A program made the position numbers and the translations under genes. A model generated the notes under the pieces. That model was not told the DNA's origin and made no database searches. It worked only from the letters and a program-made list of their open reading frames with translations. Positions 16,647-28,072 of a stretch of DNA of 37,892 nucleotides are shown here, piece after piece; the stretch's first letter is position 1; each line of letters starts with the position of its first letter. Origin of the DNA: Paracoccaceae bacterium (GTDB lineage Bacteria > Pseudomonadota > Alphaproteobacteria > Rhodobacterales > Rhodobacteraceae). The stretch spans positions 67,869 through 105,760 of the forward strand of contig JAGQRV010000003.1 of the NCBI GenBank assembly GCA_020425125.1, in the 5' to 3' direction.

Positions 16647-16841
16647 TCAGGCGACGGGTTCGGGCGAATAGCCGGCATCGGCGATGGCTGCCGCCGCCGC
16701 GGCGCTGTCTCCCTCGACCCGGACCAGCTTGGTTTCGAGATCGATTTCGGGATGGGCGCCGGGCAGGCGTGCTTCGAGCGCCTTGGTGATGGTGGCGACG
16801 CAATGGTTGCAGGTCATGTCGGGGACGCGGAAAGCGGCCAT
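16647..16841 (-). CDS. copZ: Heavy-metal-associated domain copper chaperone
   Basis: 64 aa, a single HMA ferredoxin-like domain. The metal-binding motif is MTCNHC (C at about 11 and 14), and the domain ends GYSPEPVA. CopZ-type proteins deliver Cu(I) to CopA ATPases. It is divergent from copA, with 182 bases between the starts, which supports the copper assignment. In form it could also bind Zn or Hg. Confidence 0.88.
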   Translation of the reverse strand: MAAFRVPDMTCNHCVATITKALEARLPGAHPEIDLETKLVRVEGDSAAAAAAIADAGYSPEPVA

Positions 16842-16868
16842 CGGAGACTCCCGTACGTGTGTGTCAGT

Positions 16869-16900
16869 CCCTTTCCCGCTCCGCGCGGCGGAAAGGTCAA
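16869..16900 (-). promoter_or_regulatory. Dyad with TTGACC box upstream of copZ
   Basis: CCTTTCC (16870-16876) and GGAAAGG (16890-16896) form a perfect 7-bp dyad. On the minus strand it overlaps TTGACC (16900-16895). Copper-responsive MerR-type (CueR) sites look similar, but their half-sites are closer together (7 rather than 13 bases). It may be an operator or simply a hairpin. Confidence 0.3.
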
Positions 16901-17023
16901 GCCCCGGCAGCGGCAACGCGCGCGTCTGTGACCGCGGCGACGCCGCATTGCGGCGCAATCTTGACATCGGCGGCCCGGCTTCCCTCATGTAGACTTTCCG
17001 TCCCGCACGCGATCGGAGGGCGC

Positions 17024-19522
<2,499 letters not shown>

Positions 19523-19568
19523 GCCGCCCGGCCGGAGCCGGCGCCGCGGGACGCCATTGTCGGGCCAT

Positions 19569-19584
19569 TGTCGCGTTCGCCACA
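19569..19584 (+). promoter_or_regulatory. NifA upstream activator site for nifH
   Basis: A perfect TGT-N10-ACA match, about 80 bases upstream of the sigma-54 promoter. This is the canonical NifA binding site and a normal distance for looping contact. Confidence 0.85.
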
Positions 19585-19662
19585 AAGGGACATTTTCGCG
19601 GGCGCAGCGCAATGTTCCGCGTAAATCACTGGATTTGATCACTTAAAAATTTCGACCGAGAT

Positions 19663-19679
19663 TGGCACGCCGCCTGCTT
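19663..19679 (+). promoter_or_regulatory. Sigma-54 (-24/-12) promoter of nifHDK
   Basis: TGGCAC at 19663 and TGCT at 19675 with the invariant GG-N10-GC spacing. It is preceded by the NifA site and lies about 80 bases before the nifH start. Confidence 0.9.
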
Positions 19680-19730
19680 GTTGGGGTGCGAGACCGGCAC
19701 GTGCCGCCTCGCGACATTTCTGAACCCTGA

Positions 19731-20636
<906 letters not shown>

Positions 20637-20644
20637 CACACGCC

Positions 20645-20671
20645 CGGCCGGTCCGCCGCCCGGACCGGCCG
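20645..20671 (+). promoter_or_regulatory. Intercistronic stem-loop between nifH and nifD
   Basis: CGGCCGGTCCG (20645-20655) pairs perfectly with CGGACCGGCCG (20661-20671) around a CCGCC loop. There is no T-tract, and the operon continues. Such a structure can stabilise the upstream nifH mRNA, which is needed in excess, or attenuate transcription. Confidence 0.6.
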
Positions 20672-20700
20672 CACCCCCCCGCGAAGAGGAGCCTCGCAAG

Positions 20701-22194
20701 ATGGCAAAGGATTATGTGAACGACGCGGAAGGCCATGCAGCCCTGATCGAGGAAGTCCTCGCCGCGTATCCCGAGAAGTCCCGCAAGAGGCGGGCCAAGC
20801 ACCTGTCGGTGGCCCAGCCCGATCCCGAGAATTCGACCGAGACCGAGATCGCGTCGAAATGTGACACCGTGAAGTCGAACATCAAGTCGGTGCCCGGCGT
20901 CATGACGATCCGCGGCTGCGCCTATGCGGGCTCGAAGGGCGTGGTCTGGGGGCCGGTCAAGGACATGGTCCATATCAGCCACGGACCCGTCGGCTGCGGC
21001 CAGTATTCCTGGTCCCAGCGGCGCAACTACTACATCGGCAAGACCGGCGTGGACAGCTTCGTGACGATGCAGTTCACCACCGACTTCCAGGAAAAGGACA
21101 TTGTCTTCGGCGGCGACAAGAAGCTGGCCAAGACGATCGACGAGATCGAGACGCTGTTCCCGCTGAACAATGGCGTGACGATCCAGTCGGAATGCCCGAT
21201 CGGCCTGATCGGTGACGATATCGAGGCGGTCGCCAAGCAGAAGAACAAGGAACACGGCAAGACCATGGTGCCGGTCCGCTGCGAAGGCTTCCGCGGCGTT
21301 TCACAGTCGCTCGGCCACCACATCGCCAACGATGCGGTCCGGGACTGGGTGTTCGAGAAGGGCGAAGGCGCCGGGGCGGGCTACGAGGCCGGACCCTACG
21401 ACGTCAACGTCATCGGCGACTACAATATCGGCGGCGACGCCTGGGCCTCGCGCATCCTGCTCGAGGAGATGGGCCTGAACGTGGTCGGCAACTGGTCGGG
21501 CGATGCGACGCTCGCCGAGATCGAGCGCGCGCCGAAAGCCCGGCTGAACCTGATCCACTGCTACCGGTCGATGAACTACATCTGCCGCTACATGGAAGAG
21601 AAATACGGCATCTCCTGGCTCGAATACAACTTCTTCGGCCCCAGCCAGATCGCTGCGTCGTTGCGCAAGATCGCGGCCCAGTTCGACGAGACGATCCAGG
21701 AAAACGCCGAGAAGGTCATCGCCAAGTACCAGCCGCTGGTCGACGCCGTGAACGCGAAGTACCGGCCGCGGCTCGAAGGCAAGTCGGTCATGCTCTATGT
21801 CGGCGGTCTGCGCCCCCGTCACGTCGTCACCGCCTATGAAGACCTCGGCATGACGATCGCCGGGACCGGCTACGAGTTCGGCCATGGCGACGACTACAAG
21901 CGCACCGGCCACTACGTGAAGGAAGGCACGCTGATCTACGATGACGTCACCGGCTACGAGCTGGAGAAGTTCATCGAGCGGATCCGCCCCGATCTCGTCG
22001 GCTCGGGGATCAAGGAGAAGTACCCGGTCCAGAAGATGGGCATCCCATTCCGTCAGATGCATAGCTGGGACTATTCCGGCCCCTATCACGGCTATGACGG
22101 CTACGCGATCTTCGCGCGCGACATGGACCTGGCGATCAACAATCCGGTCTGGGGGCTGTTCGACGCGCCCTGGAAGAAGGCCGACGCGGCCTGA
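20701..22194 (+). CDS. nifD: Nitrogenase MoFe protein alpha chain
   Basis: 497 aa. P-cluster ligands C73, C99 and C165 and FeMo-co ligands C287 and H454 are all present, spaced as in Azotobacter NifD (C62, C88, C154, C275, H442). QSLGHH (about 202-207) carries the substrate-channel Gln and His. The residues fit Mo nitrogenase and not the V or Fe-only enzymes. It forms the alpha2beta2 tetramer with NifK and reduces N2 at FeMo-co. The start follows GAGGAG. Confidence 0.99.
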   Translation: MAKDYVNDAEGHAALIEEVLAAYPEKSRKRRAKHLSVAQPDPENSTETEIASKCDTVKSNIKSVPGVMTIRGCAYAGSKGVVWGPVKDMVHISHGPVGCGQYSWSQRRNYYIGKTGVDSFVTMQFTTDFQEKDIVFGGDKKLAKTIDEIETLFPLNNGVTIQSECPIGLIGDDIEAVAKQKNKEHGKTMVPVRCEGFRGVSQSLGHHIANDAVRDWVFEKGEGAGAGYEAGPYDVNVIGDYNIGGDAWASRILLEEMGLNVVGNWSGDATLAEIERAPKARLNLIHCYRSMNYICRYMEEKYGISWLEYNFFGPSQIAASLRKIAAQFDETIQENAEKVIAKYQPLVDAVNAKYRPRLEGKSVMLYVGGLRPRHVVTAYEDLGMTIAGTGYEFGHGDDYKRTGHYVKEGTLIYDDVTGYELEKFIERIRPDLVGSGIKEKYPVQKMGIPFRQMHSWDYSGPYHGYDGYAIFARDMDLAINNPVWGLFDAPWKKADAA

Positions 22195-22202
22195 GACCGA
22201 TC

Positions 22203-22236
22203 CCGGACGGGCGCCTCTTCCGCGGCGTCCGTCCGG
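22203..22236 (+). promoter_or_regulatory. Intercistronic stem-loop between nifD and nifK
   Basis: CCGGACGGGCGCC (22203-22215) pairs with GGCGTCCGTCCGG (22224-22236) with one G-U wobble and an 8-base loop. It sits 8 bases after the nifD stop. As between nifH and nifD there is no T-tract, so an mRNA-processing or stability role is more likely than termination. Confidence 0.5.
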
Positions 22237-22296
22237 TCCCCCAACATCTCAACGGCGCGTCTCGGAATGCGGACGGCCAGGAAAAGGATGACGAAG

Positions 22297-23838
22297 ATGC
22301 CCCAGTCGGCAGACAAGGTGCTCGACCACGCCCCTCTGTTCCAGCAGCCCGAATACACGGAGATGCTGAAGAACAAGAAGATCAAGTTCGAATGCGGCCA
22401 TCCCGACGACATGGTCAAGGAGATCGGCGACTGGACCAAGTCGTGGGAATACCGCGAGAAGAACTTCGCCCGCGAGGCACTGACGGTGAACCCGGCCAAG
22501 GCCTGCCAGCCGCTCGGCGCGGTCTTCGCCGCCGCCGGCTACGAGCAGACAATGAGTTTCGTGCACGGCTCCCAGGGCTGCGTCGCCTATTACCGCTCGC
22601 ACCTCTCGCGGCATTTCAAGGAACCGGCAAGCTGCGTGTCCTCGTCGATGACGGAAGACGCGGCGGTGTTCGGCGGTCTGAACAACATGATCGACGGCCT
22701 CGCCAACACCTATTCGCTCTACCAGCCGAAAATGATCGCGGTGTCGACCACCTGCATGGCCGAGGTGATCGGGGATGACCTGAACTCCTTCATCCTCAAG
22801 GCGAAGGAGAAGGAGAGCGTGCCGCAGGACTTCGACGTCCCGCACGCCCATACCCCGGCCTTCGTGGGCAGCCATGTCGACGGCTACGACAACATGCAGA
22901 AGGGGATCCTCAGCCACTTCTGGAAGGGCGAGACCCGCGTGCCGTCCGAGGCGATCAACATCATCCCCGGCTTCGACGGCTTCGCCGTGGGCAACATTCG
23001 CGAGATGCGCCGCATTCTGGCCGAGATGGGCGTCGACACCTACACCATCCTGTCGGACGTGTCGGATGTCTATGACACGCCGTCGGACGGCGAGTTCCGG
23101 ATGTATTCGGGCGGCACGAAGCTCGACGACGTCAAGGCGGCGCTGAACGCCAAGGCGACGCTGTCGATGCAGGAATATTGCAGCAAGAAGACGCTGGAAT
23201 ACTGCGAGGAGGTGGGCCAGGAGACGGCGTCGCTGCACTACCCGATGGGGGTCGCGGGGACCGACGAATTCCTGATGAAGATCTCCGAACTGACCGGCAA
23301 GGAGATCCCCGAAAGCCTGCGTCTGGAGCGCGGCCGCCTGATCGACGCGATGGCTGACAGTCAGTCCTGGCTGCATGGCAAGACCTTCGCGATCTACGGC
23401 GACCCGGACTTCGTCTACGGCATGGCGCGGTTCGTAATGGAAATGGGCGGCGAGCCGGTTCACTGCCTGGCGACGAATGGCGGCAAGGCGTGGGAAAAGC
23501 AGATGCAGGCGCTGTTCGACAGCTCGTCCTTCGGCGCCAATTGCCACGCCTATCCGGGGAAGGATCTGTGGCACATGCGTTCGCTCCTCGCGACCGAGAA
23601 GGTGGACATGCTGATCGGCAATTCCTACGGCAAGTATCTGGAGCGGGACATCGGCACGCCGCTGATCCGGCTGATGTTCCCGATCTTCGACCGCCATCAC
23701 CATCACCGCTCGCCCACCTGGGGCTATCAGGGCGCGATGAACGTGCTGGTGAAGATCCTCGACACGATCTTCGACAAGCTCGACACCGACACGATCGTCC
23801 CGGGTGAGACCGATTACAGCTACGACCTGACCCGCTGA
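22297..23838 (+). CDS. nifK: Nitrogenase MoFe protein beta chain
   Basis: 513 aa. P-cluster cysteines C70, C95 and C153 match Azotobacter NifK numbering exactly. Position 188, a P-cluster Ser ligand in Azotobacter (TPSFVGS), is Ala here (TPAFVGS). Position 99 (GCVAYYR) is Tyr where Azotobacter has Phe. Together these are the residues associated with a tyrosine-ligated P-cluster, as reported for Gluconacetobacter diazotrophicus. The start at 22297 (MPQSADK) is preferred: it gives the common NifK N-terminus and follows AAGGA. ATGs at 22267 and 22288 are in frame. NifK forms the tetramer with NifD. Confidence 0.98.
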   Translation: MPQSADKVLDHAPLFQQPEYTEMLKNKKIKFECGHPDDMVKEIGDWTKSWEYREKNFAREALTVNPAKACQPLGAVFAAAGYEQTMSFVHGSQGCVAYYRSHLSRHFKEPASCVSSSMTEDAAVFGGLNNMIDGLANTYSLYQPKMIAVSTTCMAEVIGDDLNSFILKAKEKESVPQDFDVPHAHTPAFVGSHVDGYDNMQKGILSHFWKGETRVPSEAINIIPGFDGFAVGNIREMRRILAEMGVDTYTILSDVSDVYDTPSDGEFRMYSGGTKLDDVKAALNAKATLSMQEYCSKKTLEYCEEVGQETASLHYPMGVAGTDEFLMKISELTGKEIPESLRLERGRLIDAMADSQSWLHGKTFAIYGDPDFVYGMARFVMEMGGEPVHCLATNGGKAWEKQMQALFDSSSFGANCHAYPGKDLWHMRSLLATEKVDMLIGNSYGKYLERDIGTPLIRLMFPIFDRHHHHRSPTWGYQGAMNVLVKILDTIFDKLDTDTIVPGETDYSYDLTR

Positions 23839-23860
23839 GGGCGGAACGGACGCACCTTTC

Positions 23861-23890
23861 GGCCGGCGGAGCATCCGCCGGCCGTCTTGC
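23861..23890 (+). terminator. Terminator after nifHDK
   Basis: GGCCGGCGGA (23861-23870) pairs perfectly with TCCGCCGGCC (23874-23883) around GCA, followed by GTCTTGCTTT. It lies 22 bases after the nifK stop and probably ends the nifHDK transcript. Confidence 0.7.
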
Positions 23891-23899
23891 TTTGCCCGC

Positions 23900-23937
23900 C
23901 CGGCCGTACCCTGGCGCTCCTGTCCGGGTACGGCCGG
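23900..23937 (+). terminator. Second perfect hairpin downstream of nifK
   Basis: CCGGCCGTACCC (23900-23911) pairs exactly with GGGTACGGCCGG (23926-23937), 12 bp around a 14-base loop. It is directly after the first terminator and before the unknown secreted gene. It could be a backup terminator or part of that gene's 5' region. Confidence 0.5.
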
Positions 23938-24042
23938 TAAGGCTCTTTCCCGCAAGCGTTCTTGTCCGGACGTCCCTGTGCCATGATGGGCCGGGTCAAC
24001 GCGGATTCGGCGCGGCGCAGGGGAACGGGTTTGGGACTATCG

Positions 24043-24819
24043 ATGCGGGACAGGATTTTCCTTCAGAGTCGGGCGGGGTTCCGGTGGATTGCACCGATGG
24101 CGGCGCTTGGTGTCGCGCTTTCGGGATCGCCCGACCCTGCGGCGGCGCAGAGCGGTCTGGTGCAGTCCGCGGCAAAGATCGGCGATCACCAGATGTGCGG
24201 TGCGGCGACCGGGCCGAGCCGGCTGTCGGATGCGCGTCTCGCGGCGAAGGTCGGGCTGTTCGATTTCACGCGAAACGATCTGAACACGGTGCTTCCCGGC
24301 CCCATCGTGCAGCAATGCGCAACGCATGTGAGCCAGACCCAGTGCAATCTGCCGTGGGCGCAGATCTCGACAGGCGCGATGAACCTGTCCAGTCCCTATG
24401 ACACCGCGGTCTGGGAAGCGGCGTCGATCCTGAATGGCCAGGGCAACTTCTCGAACAGCAATCTGCCATGGATGGTCGGTGGCGCGGCGGTGGTCGGCGG
24501 GCTGACCAAATGGGCGACCGACAGCACGCTGCTGGGCGGGATCGGGGCCGTCGCCGGTGCCGCGCTCGGCGCCAAGGCGAAGGAAGTCTTCGACGCCCAA
24601 CAGACCTACAAGAACTGCACGCAGCTTGCGGCCGAGTTCAAGTCGCTCGGCCAGAGCATGCACAATGCGCGGATCCTGCGGCCGCTGCGGACGGAACAGG
24701 ATTATGCCGCACTCATGGCGCGCGCCGAGAGCCTGGGGTTCCTGACGCCGAATGTCCGTGTGGCGATGGAAGCCTATGCCGATGCCACCGCCGACCGCAT
24801 CGCCGCGGCGTACCCCTAG
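24043..24819 (+). CDS. Secreted protein of unknown function between nifK and nifE
   Basis: 258 aa, unrecognised. Residues 1-35 form a signal peptide with a basic start, a hydrophobic core around 16-29 and AAA|Q cleavage. The mature protein has four cysteines (C52, C92, C101, C172), enough for disulfides. A Gly/Ala-rich hydrophobic stretch at about 144-168 (MVGGAAVVGGL... GAVAGAALGA) resembles a glycine-zipper or membrane-inserting segment. The C-terminal part is helical. Start at 24043 was chosen for the signal peptide; the ribosome site is weak (GGGA). No sigma-54 promoter is seen before it. It lies behind two terminator-like hairpins, so it may be a passenger gene in the nif island with its own promoter. 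Confidence 0.75.
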   Translation: MRDRIFLQSRAGFRWIAPMAALGVALSGSPDPAAAQSGLVQSAAKIGDHQMCGAATGPSRLSDARLAAKVGLFDFTRNDLNTVLPGPIVQQCATHVSQTQCNLPWAQISTGAMNLSSPYDTAVWEAASILNGQGNFSNSNLPWMVGGAAVVGGLTKWATDSTLLGGIGAVAGAALGAKAKEVFDAQQTYKNCTQLAAEFKSLGQSMHNARILRPLRTEQDYAALMARAESLGFLTPNVRVAMEAYADATADRIAAAYP

Positions 24820-24848
24820 GCGGATTGTCGGAACACGGACAATCCGCC
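24819..24848 (+). terminator. Perfect hairpin overlapping the stop codon and a NifA site
   Basis: GGCGGATTGTC (24819-24829) pairs with GACAATCCGCC (24838-24848), an 11-bp perfect stem with an 8-base loop. The first G is the last base of the stop codon of the secreted-protein gene. No T-tract follows. The same bases contain the TGT-N10-ACA site at 24826-24841. Confidence 0.55.
24826..24841 (+). promoter_or_regulatory. NifA upstream activator site 1 for nifE
   Basis: A perfect TGT-N10-ACA match, about 150 bases before the nifE sigma-54 promoter, with extended symmetry GGATTGT/ACAATCC. Confidence 0.8.
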
Positions 24849-24854
24849 TGCACC

Positions 24855-24870
24855 TGTCGGTGACGGAACA
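24855..24870 (+). promoter_or_regulatory. NifA upstream activator site 2 for nifE
   Basis: A second perfect TGT-N10-ACA match, 29 bases from the first and about 120 bases upstream of the promoter. A tandem pair of this kind suggests cooperative NifA binding. Confidence 0.8.
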
Positions 24871-24988
24871 CGAACCCAGGTCCGGTCCGTCGCCCCGAGA
24901 CGGAAACGACCCGCCCCGCGCCGGGTAAGGGTCTGAAAACACGCACCTCAATGCGCCCGCCTCAGCCACGCTACCGGCTGCAGAGTTT

Positions 24989-25005
24989 GGCACGCTCCAT
25001 GCTTC
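24989..25005 (+). promoter_or_regulatory. Sigma-54 (-24/-12) promoter of nifENX
   Basis: TGGCAC at 24989 and TGCTT at 25001 with GG-N10-GC spacing. The core closely matches the nifH promoter (TGGCACG, then TGCTT). Confidence 0.9.
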
Positions 25006-25062
25006 TCATCGTCCGAGGCCCGAAGCCGGGGCCGGTCCGGATGAGTGGAAGGGGATGCCCGC

Positions 25063-26679
25063 ATGGCCGATGCGCTGAAGGCGAAGATTCAGGACGTGTT
25101 CGACGAGCCCGGCTGCGGGACGAACCTGAACAAGTCCGAACAGCAGCGCAAGAAGGGCTGTGCCAAGCCGCTGAGCCCCGGCGCCGCCGCCGGCGGCTGT
25201 GCCTTCGACGGCGCCAAGATCGCGCTCCAGCCCATCGTCGACGTCGCCCACCTGGTCCATGCGCCGCTCGCCTGCGAAGGCAATGGCTGGGACAACCGCG
25301 GTGCCGCCTCGTCGGGCTCCGAGCTGTACCGCACCGGCTTCACCACCGACCTGACCGAGATCGACATCGTCATGGGCCACGGCGAGAAGAAGCTCTACCG
25401 GGCGATCCGCGAGGTAATCGAGGCGCACGATCCGCCTGCCGTCTTCGTCTATTCCACCTGCGTGACCGCGCTGATCGGCGACGATATCGACGCGGTCTGC
25501 AAGGCGGCGACGGAGCAGTTCGGCACGCCCTGCATACCGGTGAACGCGCCGGGCTTTGCGGGCTCGAAGAACCTCGGAAACAAGCTTGCCGGCGAGGCGC
25601 TGCTCGACGGCGTGATCGGCACGATCGAGCCGGAGTTCGAGACGCCCCTCGATGTCAACATCATCGGCGACTACAACCTGTCGGGCGAGCTCTGGCAGGT
25701 CAAACCGCTGTTCGACCGTCTGGGCATCCGCATCCTGGGCAGCATCACCGGCGACGCGCGCTACCGCCAGGTCGCGATGGCACACCGGGCGAAGGTCACC
25801 ATGCTGGTTTGCTCCAAGGCGCTGATCAACCTGGCCCGCAAACTCGACGACCGCTACGGCATCCCCTATTTCGAAGGGTCGTTCTACGGCATCTCGGATA
25901 CGTCCGACGCGCTGCGCACGATGTGCCGGATGCTGGTGGAGCGCGGCGCCGAGGCGGCGCTGCTCGACCGCTGCGAGGCGCTCATCGCCGAGGAAGAGGC
26001 GAAGATCCGGGCCGCTCTCGAAGTCTACCGCCCCCGCGTCGCCGGCCGGAAGGTCCTGCTCTATACCGGCGGGCACAAGTCCTGGTCGGTGGTCTCGGCC
26101 CTGCAGGAGCTCGGGATGGAGGTGATCGGCACCTCGGTCCGCAAGGCCACCGACGAGGACAAGGATCGTGTCAAGGAGATCATGCAGACCGACGCGCACA
26201 TGTTCGACAACATGGCGCCGAAGGACATGTACAGGCTGCTGAAGGAAGCCGGGGCCGACGTGCTGATGTCGGGCGGCCGGTCCCAGTTCGTGGCCCTGAA
26301 GGCTAAGATGCCGTGGGTCGACGTGAACCAGGAAAAGCACGAACCCTATGCCGGCTATGTCGGCATGCTGGATCTGGTCCGTGCCATCGACCGGGCCGTG
26401 AACAATCCGATGTGGCGCGATCTGCGCGATCCGGCGCCCTGGGAGGATGGCGAGAGAGCCGAAGGCACCGGATTCCTGCCGCCGCTGACCGGCACCTGTC
26501 CGGTGACCAATGCCTCCAACGTCAGCCTGGTGCCGCCGCCCTGGACCGGTCCGGTTTCCCAGCCTGACGATCCGATGCCGCCGGCCCCGCGCCCGCACCG
26601 GGCCTCGGATGCGGATCTGGCGCAAGGGCCGGGGCTTGGCGGCTACCTGTCCTCGGGCACGGATTTCGAGGATTGCTAG
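25063..26679 (+). CDS. nifE: FeMo-cofactor scaffold protein NifE
   Basis: 538 aa. The NifD-like fold is marked by GCGTNLNKSEQQ near the start (absent from NifD), HAPLACEGNGWDNRG, YSTCVTALIGDD, INIIGDYN-type DVNIIGDYN, and GGHKSWSVVSAL. With NifN it forms the scaffold on which the NifB-co precursor matures with Mo and homocitrate. A C-terminal extension of about 70 aa after WEDGERAEGTGF is rich in Pro and holds three Cys in total with the core end (GTCPVTNA ... FEDC). Azotobacter NifE (about 475 aa) lacks such a tail, though longer NifE proteins are known in rhizobia. The start follows AAGGGG. A GTG at 25045 is in frame. Confidence 0.97.
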   Translation: MADALKAKIQDVFDEPGCGTNLNKSEQQRKKGCAKPLSPGAAAGGCAFDGAKIALQPIVDVAHLVHAPLACEGNGWDNRGAASSGSELYRTGFTTDLTEIDIVMGHGEKKLYRAIREVIEAHDPPAVFVYSTCVTALIGDDIDAVCKAATEQFGTPCIPVNAPGFAGSKNLGNKLAGEALLDGVIGTIEPEFETPLDVNIIGDYNLSGELWQVKPLFDRLGIRILGSITGDARYRQVAMAHRAKVTMLVCSKALINLARKLDDRYGIPYFEGSFYGISDTSDALRTMCRMLVERGAEAALLDRCEALIAEEEAKIRAALEVYRPRVAGRKVLLYTGGHKSWSVVSALQELGMEVIGTSVRKATDEDKDRVKEIMQTDAHMFDNMAPKDMYRLLKEAGADVLMSGGRSQFVALKAKMPWVDVNQEKHEPYAGYVGMLDLVRAIDRAVNNPMWRDLRDPAPWEDGERAEGTGFLPPLTGTCPVTNASNVSLVPPPWTGPVSQPDDPMPPAPRPHRASDADLAQGPGLGGYLSSGTDFEDC

Positions 26680-26680
26680 G

Positions 26681-28072
26681 ATGGCCAGGATCACCCACCC
26701 GAAACGCGCGCTGTCGACCAATCCGCTGAAATCCTCCGCTCCGCTCGGCGCGGCGCTGGCCTATCTCGGCATCGACGGAGCGATTCCGCTGTTTCACGGC
26801 TCCCAGGGTTGCACCGCCTTTGCGATGGTGCATCTCGTGCGCCATTTCAAGGAGGCGGTGCCGCTCCAGACCACGGCGATGAACGAGGTCTCGACCATAC
26901 TCGGCGGCGCCGACCAGATCGAGGAAGCGATCGAGAACCTGCGCAAGAAATCCGCCCCCCGCTTCATCGGCATCGCCTCGACCGCGCTGACCGAGACCCG
27001 CGGCGAGGACGTGGCGGGCGAGCTGAGGGACATCGTCGCCCGCCGCCGGGATTTCGCCGACACCGCGATCGTCTATGCCTCGACCCCCGATTTCGCGGGT
27101 GGGATGGAGGACGGCTGGTCCAAGGCAGTCACCGCCATCGTCGAGGCGCTGGTGCCCGAGACCGACCCGGTCTTCCGCGATCCGGACCTGCGCCAGGTCA
27201 ACCTGCTTGCGGGCAGCCACCTCACTCCCGCCGAGGTCGAGGAACTGGTGCGCCTCGTGCGCGCGTTCGGGCTGAACCCGGTCGTGCTGCCGGACATTTC
27301 GGGGTCGCTCGACGGTCATGTCGCCGACGACTGGCGCGGCACCTCGCTGGGCGGGACGCGGGTGGAGGCGATCCCGGCGATGGCGAAAAGCGTCTTCACC
27401 CTCGCCATCGGCGAAGCCATGCGCCCGGCGGCGCAGAAGCTGGAAGCGCGTGCCTTCGTGCCCTACCGGGTCTTCCAGTCGGTCACCGGGCTCAAGCCCG
27501 TGGATGCCCTGGTCCGCACCCTGATGGGCCTGGCCCATGCCGCCGATGCGCCGCCCTCGGTCAAGCGCGACCGCGCCCGCCTGATCGACGCCTCGCTCGA
27601 CGCGCATTTCCATATCGGCGGTCTGAAGGTTGCGATCGGCGCCGATCCGGACCTGCTGTTCGCGCTCTCCACCACGCTCGCCGGGCTCGGTGCCGAGATC
27701 GTCACCGCGGTCTCGACCACCACCGCGAACGGGGTGCTCGAACGGGTTCCGGCGTCGGAGGTCGTGATCGGCGATCTCGGCGATGTCGAACGCGGCGCGC
27801 AGGCGGCCGGGGCGCAGATCCTGGTCACCCATGCCCATGGCCGCCATGCCGCACACCGGCTGCACCTGCCGCTGATCCGGGCAGGCTTCCCGATCTTCGA
27901 CCGGCTCGGCGCCCAGGACATATGCCGGGTCGGCTACCGCGGCACCCGCGCCTTCCTCTACGAGGTCGCGAATGCCGTGCAGGCCGTCCATCACCGCCCG
28001 GCGCCGGAGGATTTCGGCGCCGCCCCCATCGAGAAGGAGTTCGAGCATGACCCGCACACTGCGTCTTGTTGA
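26681..28072 (+). CDS. nifN: FeMo-cofactor scaffold protein NifN
   Basis: 463 aa. The NifK-like fold starts NPLKSSAPLGAALAYLGIDG, with PLFHGSQGCTAFAMVHLVRHFKE as a typical segment (only part of this is conserved in NifK), then STALTETRGEDV, and SGSLDGHVADDW. NifN pairs with NifE as the beta-type subunit of the FeMo-co scaffold. It starts one base after the nifE stop, so the two are translated together. Length and motifs are normal for NifN. Confidence 0.97.
   Translation: MARITHPKRALSTNPLKSSAPLGAALAYLGIDGAIPLFHGSQGCTAFAMVHLVRHFKEAVPLQTTAMNEVSTILGGADQIEEAIENLRKKSAPRFIGIASTALTETRGEDVAGELRDIVARRRDFADTAIVYASTPDFAGGMEDGWSKAVTAIVEALVPETDPVFRDPDLRQVNLLAGSHLTPAEVEELVRLVRAFGLNPVVLPDISGSLDGHVADDWRGTSLGGTRVEAIPAMAKSVFTLAIGEAMRPAAQKLEARAFVPYRVFQSVTGLKPVDALVRTLMGLAHAADAPPSVKRDRARLIDASLDAHFHIGGLKVAIGADPDLLFALSTTLAGLGAEIVTAVSTTTANGVLERVPASEVVIGDLGDVERGAQAAGAQILVTHAHGRHAAHRLHLPLIRAGFPIFDRLGAQDICRVGYRGTRAFLYEVANAVQAVHHRPAPEDFGAAPIEKEFEHDPHTASC

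Noticed and set aside
16869-16900. CueR binding site upstream of copZ
   Set aside because: The dyad half-sites are 13 bases apart, not 7, and the -10 element is weak. It is kept only as a dyad with low confidence.
22267-22296. Longer start for nifK at 22267
   Set aside because: It lacks a good ribosome site, and the MPQSADK start matches the usual NifK N-terminus.
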